A stretch of DNA of 20,223 nucleotides from a virus. The notes under the pieces were generated by a model, which made no database searches, was not told where the DNA came from, and worked only from the letters and a program-made list of their open reading frames with translations. Numbering within the stretch: position 1 is the first letter of the stretch; every line of letters starts with the position of its first letter. The stretch lies in the IMG/VR virus record IMGVR_UViG_3300042691_023080, positions 1 to 20,223 of that record; one strand, 5' to 3'. Position numbers and translations under genes: made by a program. Shown one piece after another: positions 14,432 through 20,223 of the stretch.

Positions 14432-14449
14432 CGGCTTGAACACAAGCCG
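14432..14449 (+). promoter_or_regulatory. Hairpin reaching into the GTG start codon
   Basis: CGGCTTG (14432-14438) pairs perfectly with CAAGCCG (14443-14449) around a 4-base loop. The last paired base is the G of the GTG start of the next gene, so the start codon is partly hidden. A second 7-bp hairpin, CCCCCAA/TTGGGGG, follows inside codons 12-19 (14483-14489/14498-14504). Confidence 0.6.
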
Positions 14450-15084
14450 TGGATAAAAGATATCTCACAGCATTCCTCTGCCCCCCCAAGTTCGTAATTG
14501 GGGGTATAGAACTAGACTACTTCTGCCCAAGACACTGGATAACGCTTGAAGCACTAGAATCTCCCTTTGTATCAGCATCAAAGGATAAAACCATGTGCTA
14601 TAAAGACCTCTTTATAGCACTGAGAGTCTGCTCAACTAAAAGTTGGAAAGAAGCAGTTGCTCGTCCAAATTTCTCTGAGCGGATGAAGTATTATATGCTT
14701 GAGGGCATCCTTACACGTCAAGCAAGTGCATTTGCTCAATTCGGTTTTTACCTTAGTGAGTCAATGACTGTTCCAAAACTTTGGACAAAGGAAAACCAAG
14801 ATGATGGCAAGGTTGAATCAAATCTACCCAGCACGATGGCTATCGTTACATTGCTCATAACCAAGTTTGGCTTCAGTGAAGAGGAGGCATGGAACATGCC
14901 GTTCTCAAAAGCAATCTGGTACTCTACTGCTTTTGCAATCCAAGAAGGAGGAGAGATTAGCATCATATCAACAGAGCAGGAAGACACAGAACAGGACAAA
15001 CTAAAAGAACTTCAAGATTTTGAGAAGAAGATAATGGAATCTCTTTCTTCATCTGGTGCAAAAAAGAAAGTTAAGGTTCTATGA
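14449..15084 (+). CDS. Putative tail assembly chaperone
   Basis: This 211-aa protein sits between the tube candidate and the tape measure and overlaps the latter by 4 bases (ATGA). Tail chaperones in this position coat the tape measure during assembly. The helical C-terminal half (STMAIVTLLITKFGFSEEEAWNMPFSKAIWYSTAFAIQEGG) resembles such proteins. The start is GTG at 14449: an in-frame stop lies at 14437-14439 and the first ATG is 48 codons later. Near the 3' end is A-AAA-AAG (15060-15066) in the correct phase for -1 slippage, but the shifted frame ends two codons later, so no lambda-like G/GT fusion is made. Confidence 0.65.
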   Translation: MDKRYLTAFLCPPKFVIGGIELDYFCPRHWITLEALESPFVSASKDKTMCYKDLFIALRVCSTKSWKEAVARPNFSERMKYYMLEGILTRQASAFAQFGFYLSESMTVPKLWTKENQDDGKVESNLPSTMAIVTLLITKFGFSEEEAWNMPFSKAIWYSTAFAIQEGGEISIISTEQEDTEQDKLKELQDFEKKIMESLSSSGAKKKVKVL

Positions 15085-17195
15085 ATTGGAATTTTGATAT
15101 CAATGTGGCAAACGCCACAGCCGCATTACAGTCTCTAAGAGCAAATTTTGATAATGCTTGGAATAACATGGAGTCTGGCATTTCAAAAAATATCTCCAAG
15201 TTTAACATATATCAAAAGATATTAGATAAGTGTGTAGAAGTCGGCAAGCAACTGATAGATGAGTCAAGAGAGTTGATAAGCGTATCAACAAAGTACGACA
15301 TTCCGATTTCCCAAATGGGAAAGATGCAGATGATGGCTCAAGCAACTGGGCAGTCTGTCGGTCAACTTGCAAGAGGTTTTAGATTCCTTGAGATGAACAT
15401 GGGTCGTGCCCTTCTAAAACCTGGGGGTCCACAATATCAAGCATTTAAAGAACTCGGTCTTTCTCAAGAGCAGATGGATAAGGCTACTAAAGACACTGGG
15501 TATGCATTAGACATAGTTCGTGGAAGCGTAATGAAGATTGGTGACGAAAACAGAAGAAACGCAATTCTTGCTGAACTTTTTGGTGCTAACTGGCAGAACC
15601 TGTTGCCAATCCTTGAGATGACTGCTACCGCAACAGAGGACGCAAAAAGTTCTGGATATAAATATAGCGAGTCTATGACTCGCTCATTGACAGGAATTGG
15701 GGCGACGCTGGAAGAAATCACACAAGACCTTAAGCCTCTTGTGATGCCATTTGTTCAGATATTTGGAATTCTTGTGACGATACTTGGTATGCTAGTTGAA
15801 GGCTTAAAGATTGCTGTAAAACTTGCTGGAGGTGGATTGCTTGCGGCATGGAATGCCGTTGCTGGTGTTATAAAAGTTGTAATTGCTGGAGTCACCAAAA
15901 TAGTTGCACTGATGGCTAAAGTAATGGGATTCACGGGAGTCGGAGACGCTGTAGATGAATTTTCAAATTCATTCTTTGACAAGGCAAACGAAGACTTCAG
16001 TGCGGCTGGTGATAATGTGGCGGGAATGGGCAATACAATTGTAGAAGGCAAAAGAGAAATTGACAAGTCTGGGGATAGATTTGCTCAACAGGGTTATGCC
16101 TTGGGTGAATCTCTTGGAATGGTAGACGAGGGTGCTAGAGCGAAAAAGTTAACAAAAGATTTAGATGAGTTGACTGCAAAAAGAAAACATGCCATAGAAA
16201 CTCAAAAGATTTACATGTCTCAGATACAGGAACTTGCCAAAAAAGAAAGCCGTACTGATGAAGAAAATAAGAGACTTGCAGAGTTGAGCAAAAGGTATAG
16301 AGATGCTAGCGTGGCTGTAAAAGACCTTTCTGATGAAGAAAAGAGGGCAAAGGAACGCCTTGAAAGAGAGACTGGAAAGACAGCCGAAAAGGGAGATAAA
16401 CTAAGCGGAAATAACGTTAGAACTGCTGAAGAGAGAAAGATTGAAATCCAGAGAGGCAGACAGGCACGTGAAAGAGACTTGAGACTTCAAATGGCTCAGA
16501 CACCAATCGGTGAGCAAAAGGAGTCTTACTTTGAACTCTTAAAGGCCCAAGACGAAGTAAAGAAAATAGAAGAAGATATTGCAGAACTAAAGAGAAACAA
16601 CGCTTATGACCTTCAAAAACAAGCCGACATGGAGCACTCTCTTGGCAATGCGAAGATTGCAGTCATAGAGAAAGAACGAGCACACGAGGCATTCCTCTTG
16701 AAGTTGCAAAGAGAACGTCACGATGCTGAGAGAGCCGCACGAGATGAACTGATTAAGGGCTTGGAAGAGCGTGAGAAGTTGCTGATGCAAAGACAAGGCA
16801 CGACTGCGATTGACAAGCAGGTAGTTACTGTTCAAAACGCAATAGAGCAAATGCAAAGAGACCAAGCCGAGACTGAGGCAATTCTGGCAGACCCAAAGAG
16901 AACTCAGCAAGAAAAAGATGCGGCACTAAAAGTAGTTCAAAAATCAACAATGGGTGCGATGAAGGAATTTGATAAACTAACTACAATGCAATTCAACTGG
17001 GGTGCTTCTGATGCCGCCAAGAAGGGTATGGGTGGTGGTATTGACTTCAGAGAAAATCAGTTATCAGTATCTAAACAACAACTTGACATTTTGAAAAAGT
17101 CATACGACTTAGCACTTAAGCAGTATGGCCTCACCCCAGACCAGTTTGGAAACGTGCCGTTCTCGATGCAGAACGTAAGAAGAGCATCAAGATAA
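15081..17195 (+). CDS. Tail tape measure protein
   Basis: At 704 aa this is the longest protein. A TMP fixes tail length and is ejected with the DNA. It has an N-terminal helical part, a long hydrophobic segment of membrane-spanning character (about 219-283: PFVQIFGILVTILGMLVEGL, then AVAGVIKVVIAGVTKIVALM) and a very long charged coiled coil (about 350-620). From the usual relation of about 0.15 nm per residue the tail would be near 105 nm. It follows the chaperone candidate by a 4-base overlap and precedes the distal tail genes. No lytic transglycosylase or peptidase domain is visible. Confidence 0.88.
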   Translation: MNWNFDINVANATAALQSLRANFDNAWNNMESGISKNISKFNIYQKILDKCVEVGKQLIDESRELISVSTKYDIPISQMGKMQMMAQATGQSVGQLARGFRFLEMNMGRALLKPGGPQYQAFKELGLSQEQMDKATKDTGYALDIVRGSVMKIGDENRRNAILAELFGANWQNLLPILEMTATATEDAKSSGYKYSESMTRSLTGIGATLEEITQDLKPLVMPFVQIFGILVTILGMLVEGLKIAVKLAGGGLLAAWNAVAGVIKVVIAGVTKIVALMAKVMGFTGVGDAVDEFSNSFFDKANEDFSAAGDNVAGMGNTIVEGKREIDKSGDRFAQQGYALGESLGMVDEGARAKKLTKDLDELTAKRKHAIETQKIYMSQIQELAKKESRTDEENKRLAELSKRYRDASVAVKDLSDEEKRAKERLERETGKTAEKGDKLSGNNVRTAEERKIEIQRGRQARERDLRLQMAQTPIGEQKESYFELLKAQDEVKKIEEDIAELKRNNAYDLQKQADMEHSLGNAKIAVIEKERAHEAFLLKLQRERHDAERAARDELIKGLEEREKLLMQRQGTTAIDKQVVTVQNAIEQMQRDQAETEAILADPKRTQQEKDAALKVVQKSTMGAMKEFDKLTTMQFNWGASDAAKKGMGGGIDFRENQLSVSKQQLDILKKSYDLALKQYGLTPDQFGNVPFSMQNVRRASR

Positions 17196-17200
17196 TAAAA

Positions 17201-17974
17201 ATGAGTATACAATATGATATTTTAAGAAAAGGCACACTAGCAACTCCAATCCAATACGGAAACATGCCCTCCTCTATGGAGGGCTTGCAACCAGACTGGG
17301 AGGTGACAGATAACGGACGTGGACTTCTTGAAGGAAGTGCAAAATTCGTTTTTTCACACAACAATAGAGGTGCTGACAAAGACATACCTGTTGTCGGAAC
17401 CCCACACCCAGCGGATGGAAGGCTTCTGTGCTGGGACGTTCAAACATCATATGGCAAAGCAAAGATAGCATATGCGACTGCAAAATACATTGGGATAGCA
17501 AATGGAAATATGACAAGACCAGAGTTTACATTGTCTGGACAGGCTTCTGAGGAAAGTATTAGATATCACCCAAAGTTCAAAGAGTGGGAGGCCGAGGCTG
17601 GCAATGACTTGCAAAAAATCAAATACGATGAGAACACAAACTACTTTGTTGCTTTCGGTCCAAAGCATCCAAAGGTTCCAGCCCTTGAGCAGTTCGTATC
17701 CCCGAGCGGAACTTGCAAGGTTCAGTACTACTGCAAGTCTGTTGCTGGATGGGCTCCGTTTCTCTTCAGCGGCCTTGGAAAGCAGTCAAGCAGACCAGCA
17801 TATGCACCAGACTACCTTGATGCAGGAAGTGCAAACCTGTCTTGGTTGTTGACTGGGACAAATGTAACAGAACACGGAACAATATTTAAGGTTGAACTAG
17901 ACTTCACGCTTTCTAAACTTAATAAGCCTCACAACGAATACGTTTATCCAAGGTTTAAAGCAGACGGTTCTTAA
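17201..17974 (+). CDS. Distal tail region protein, unknown, 257 aa
   Basis: The gene starts 5 bases after the tape measure stop. The protein is beta-rich with many aromatic residues and no signal peptide. Features include SAKFVFSHNNRGADKDIPVVG, TSYGKAKIAYATAKYIGIANGNMTRPEFTLSGQASEE and a C-terminal beta segment (GTIFKVELDFTLSKLNK). By order it would be a distal tail (Dit-like) or tail-tip protein. I do not recognise a family. Confidence 0.6.
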   Translation: MSIQYDILRKGTLATPIQYGNMPSSMEGLQPDWEVTDNGRGLLEGSAKFVFSHNNRGADKDIPVVGTPHPADGRLLCWDVQTSYGKAKIAYATAKYIGIANGNMTRPEFTLSGQASEESIRYHPKFKEWEAEAGNDLQKIKYDENTNYFVAFGPKHPKVPALEQFVSPSGTCKVQYYCKSVAGWAPFLFSGLGKQSSRPAYAPDYLDAGSANLSWLLTGTNVTEHGTIFKVELDFTLSKLNKPHNEYVYPRFKADGS

Positions 17975-17988
17975 TTATAATTAAATTT

Positions 17989-18627
17989 ATGGGAATAAAT
18001 CATCTTGGAAACTCTGACGGATATAATCCGAGAAATTCTAGAAATATAAATGTCGGAGACCAGTTCAGCATTGACCATGTTAAGTCAATTCAAAGAGGAA
18101 TTGACAGAAATGAAATTGCGTCTGGGGATGGCTATCAGGTAGCAAGGTATAGCAACGCAACGGTAATAAGAATAAAACAAAATACCACTGGTGCGGCATT
18201 CAGAAACTTTCAAGTACTGCCTTATACCGATGTTAATGGAGCATGTCATGTGACATGCTCCATTGGAACCGTAAATAGAGTTATTCCAAAAATTGGAAGT
18301 CTATATCTTGACCAACTAGACGCAGAGGAACTACCGCCAAAAATAACAATAACAGCAGATGGTTACATAGTCTTGGAGGTTGCATATGAAGCAGATAAGC
18401 CATTCCCCAATACGACTGTTGTAAAGTTTGTAAACCAACTTGAAACAGAACTAAACGCATCAACATCACAATATCCTCTTGCTAGCGTAAGGTACATACC
18501 AGCAGATACTGCAAAGAAAGAGCCAGCAGACGTTGTGGCAACTCAAATACACGCCACTGGTAATCTTTCTGTTGCAAGAGTAAAGGTTGGTGCTTCTACG
18601 TTCTACTGGCAATGGTGGATTGTTTGA
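17989..18627 (+). CDS. Tail tip / fibre-region protein, unknown, 212 aa
   Basis: It starts MGINHLGNSDGYNPRNSRNINVGDQFSIDHVKSIQRGIDRNE, a phrase that looks like a conserved assembly motif. A beta-rich body follows and it ends with an aromatic cluster (FYWQWWIV). It lies between two presumed distal tail proteins, 14 bases after one and 3 bases before the next. A baseplate or fibre-adaptor role is inferred. The gene contains the long palindrome at 18235-18264, which codes through without disturbing the frame (NGACHVTCSI). Confidence 0.55.
   Translation: MGINHLGNSDGYNPRNSRNINVGDQFSIDHVKSIQRGIDRNEIASGDGYQVARYSNATVIRIKQNTTGAAFRNFQVLPYTDVNGACHVTCSIGTVNRVIPKIGSLYLDQLDAEELPPKITITADGYIVLEVAYEADKPFPNTTVVKFVNQLETELNASTSQYPLASVRYIPADTAKKEPADVVATQIHATGNLSVARVKVGASTFYWQWWIV
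18235..18264. repeat. 30-bp near-perfect palindrome inside a tail gene
   Basis: AATGGAGCATGTCA (18235-18248) and TGACATGCTCCATT (18251-18264) are exact reverse complements separated by only TG. A 14-bp arm with a 2-base centre is not expected by chance in 20 kb. It could form a cruciform, bind a dimeric protein, or reflect a fold-back copying event. Confidence 0.9.
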
Positions 18628-18630
18628 GAC

Positions 18631-20121
18631 ATGTTTGCAAAAAGAGCAGATGCTCTCCCAGAATGGGATGAGAAAAAGGCAGAAGAGGCTGGATATATTA
18701 CTGGAAATAGAGTCTGGTATGAGCCTTCTGGATTTGCTTACAGGGCTATAGCATTTACCGATAGCGGTGCTTCACCAGACTCAGACCCGTCAAGTTGGCA
18801 AATAGATTGGAATTATGCAGTGCCTTGGAGGGAAGGAACAAGGTACAAAATTGGTGCTCGTGTATATTACAACAATGGGAGAAGCACATATGTTTATGTG
18901 GCATCACCAAGATATTTTGGCGGCGGGTCGCCGCCAAATGAAGAAGAGGATAATGACGGAATAAGAACTTGGGAATTGGATTTTAAATATAATGTTAAAA
19001 GTACAAATGTTGGTGGTGTTTGGGCACAATCAACAACACCTCATGCGGAGTTTTTAGTCCCAGTAAAGACGGTTGCTGGATGGACACCGACAGGGAAACA
19101 TTCGTTTAATAGACTAGACCCAGAGGAGTATTCTGGGAGTTTTGTTGTTCCAGATAACGGTTCTGGCAGTTATGCTTATATTGGAATGAAGGACTTTAGC
19201 CAGTTCTACAAAAATCTAAGTAACCAAATTGGCGACCCTGTTAATGATTATTCAAGAATAAATTCCGTATATCAATCAAATCCTTATGATACAAAATGTT
19301 ATTCTTTTGTAGAATTAAAGCCAAATGATGATGGTGAGTATGAGCACGTAAGGGAGGGCACGCACATGGCTTATTATAAGAAAAGACTTAGAGGAAATCC
19401 GCAAGAGGGCTATGGCTCCAATGCAGTAAGTCAAGTTCATTATCTTTATGACTTATATGACCCATATGCAGATAAGACACGATATTACAATCCACATGGT
19501 TTCTCCATAGAAATGTGGCCGAATGCGAAGAGTAGCGAGTTCGTTCTTGTTCCAACTGCTGGCCTTGGTCAGCAATTTAACCCCTTAACAACAACAAGTC
19601 CGATTCCAAACGGTGGACCATTTAGTGGACCTTATGGTGGAAATAAAACGCAATTGAATGTTGGAGTTGGGCCTGTCGGCCAATGTCAAGGCGAACTAGT
19701 AGCAACAGATGGAGTCGTACAATTGCCAGCAAATCCTGTTAATGATTTAGAATTGAAATCCGAAGGTGGATACTCGACTCATTCTCCAGCATTTGCGAAC
19801 AAATCTGTTGTCATTTATATTCTTAAGGTTGATAACTTAATAAATATTAAGCCCATTACTTATACATATCCAGAAACAGGAGAGACTGTTGTTATGTATT
19901 ATGAATACGACCTTCAACCACCAACGGCAACAATCTTCAGAGAAAGAATAAACTCTTTCGAAGATTCTTATCAGACAGAGACTGGAGAAGTTCCTCCGTT
20001 TTATGATGGCAACACGTTCCTTACCAGAACAATTGCACAAGGCAACGCATTTGATTTTAAGAGGTTTAAAATTCAAAACACCTTCTCTGCATGGCGTGCT
20101 ATTGGATGGTCAGAAGGATAG
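18631..20121 (+). CDS. Putative receptor-binding / tail fibre protein with carbohydrate-binding-like modules
   Basis: This 496-aa protein is the last gene. Two short N-terminal modules (about 10-57 and 64-114) share a W...Y-x-x-G-x-x-V-x-Y...Y...P...W pattern like small chitin/cellulose-binding (CBM5/12-type) domains. Visible anchors are W12, Y22, V28, W56 and W66, Y72, V78, W114. The remainder is beta-rich, with many Asn, Gly, Pro and Tyr and no enzyme motif that I can see. Position after the tape measure and tip genes supports host-surface recognition. It ends 32 bases before the right terminal repeat, with no obvious terminator. Confidence 0.7.
   Translation: MFAKRADALPEWDEKKAEEAGYITGNRVWYEPSGFAYRAIAFTDSGASPDSDPSSWQIDWNYAVPWREGTRYKIGARVYYNNGRSTYVYVASPRYFGGGSPPNEEEDNDGIRTWELDFKYNVKSTNVGGVWAQSTTPHAEFLVPVKTVAGWTPTGKHSFNRLDPEEYSGSFVVPDNGSGSYAYIGMKDFSQFYKNLSNQIGDPVNDYSRINSVYQSNPYDTKCYSFVELKPNDDGEYEHVREGTHMAYYKKRLRGNPQEGYGSNAVSQVHYLYDLYDPYADKTRYYNPHGFSIEMWPNAKSSEFVLVPTAGLGQQFNPLTTTSPIPNGGPFSGPYGGNKTQLNVGVGPVGQCQGELVATDGVVQLPANPVNDLELKSEGGYSTHSPAFANKSVVIYILKVDNLINIKPITYTYPETGETVVMYYEYDLQPPTATIFRERINSFEDSYQTETGEVPPFYDGNTFLTRTIAQGNAFDFKRFKIQNTFSAWRAIGWSEG
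18916..18938. repeat. 10-bp GC-rich hairpin inside the fibre gene
   Basis: TTTGGCGGCG (18916-18925) pairs perfectly with CGCCGCCAAA (18929-18938) around GGT. It lies between the second carbohydrate-binding-like core and its final Trp. The 11 bases 18915-18925 are identical to 2006-2016 at the 5' edge of the structured RNA. Confidence 0.8.
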
Positions 20122-20153
20122 ACAATAGAGAACTATATAGTAATTAGTAAAGT

Positions 20154-20223
20154 ATATTTACAATTAATTAAAGTATCTATAAATCATCGAGTAAAGAGAT
20201 AGCCACAGCCTGCTGTTCATAAT
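20154..20223. repeat. Right terminal inverted repeat, 70 bp
   Basis: Exact reverse complement of bases 1-70. Between the fibre gene stop (20121) and this repeat are 32 A/T-rich bases with a short palindrome ACTATATAGT (20132-20141). Confidence 0.97.
20177..20223 (-). other. Second copy of the partial 3' frame, reversed
   Basis: Because of the inverted repeat, the 14-codon C-terminal frame seen at the left end recurs here on the - strand, pointing inward, with its TAG at 20179-20177. If both copies are real, two copies of the same gene end face each other across the window. Confidence 0.3.

Noticed and set aside
15060-15066. Slippery A-AAA-AAG near the end of the tail chaperone gene
   Set aside because: The phase is right for -1 slippage but the -1 frame meets TAA two codons later, so no fusion to the tape measure frame results. 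At most it makes a slightly shortened end.
1-20223. CRISPR arrays, tRNA or rRNA genes, insertion sequences
   Set aside because: No regularly spaced direct repeats, no cloverleaf with a T-arm signature, and no transposase or rRNA sequence were seen.

Overview
This 20,223-base window reads as the head and tail (virion) gene module of a tailed dsDNA phage with a long non-contractile tail (siphovirus type). The gene order follows lambda: GpA-type terminase, gpW-like connector, gpB-type portal, S49 protease (gpC), scaffold, decoration-position genes, major capsid protein, head-tail joining and tail-completion genes, tail tube candidate, tail assembly chaperone, tape measure, distal tail and receptor-binding proteins. 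Almost everything is on the + strand. I cannot name the host. None of the gene starts I inspected has a clear Shine-Dalgarno sequence, and starts are preceded by A/T-rich DNA, which suggests a bacterial lineage that uses SD-independent or near-leaderless initiation.

The window is bounded by an exact 70-bp terminal inverted repeat (1-70 and 20154-20223). Inside it I find no replication, integration, regulatory, lysis or small-terminase gene. Either this is a complete but minimal (possibly satellite, segmented or gene-transfer-agent-like) element, or it is the virion half of a larger genome whose assembly stopped in an inverted repeat. A partial reading frame running through the repeat favours the second view.

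Layout: 69-1919 terminase large subunit. 1920-3790 is an unusual insert between terminase and the connector/portal genes: an unassigned, strongly folded RNA candidate (about 2008-2264) ending in a bidirectional terminator, then on the - strand an intact RtcB-type RNA ligase followed by a 65-aa ORF. 3791-6797 JAMM-like putative protease, a small protein, gpW-like protein and portal. 6794-8970 capsid protease and probable scaffold. 9019-10791 two tandem paralogues with a shared N-terminal domain and very basic, histone-H1-like tails, in the position of lambda gene D. 10880-11770 major capsid protein, insulated by its own promoter-like sequence and two terminators. 11834-14423 head-tail joining and tail genes plus a 40-aa membrane protein. 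14449-17195 tail chaperone and tape measure. 17201-20121 three distal tail / host-recognition genes.

The points most worth following up are the structured RNA beside an RNA ligase, the paired basic-tail proteins, the terminal inverted repeats around a virion-only gene set, a recurrent TTGAC-centred motif in the intergenic gaps, and a 30-bp near-perfect palindrome inside a tail gene.
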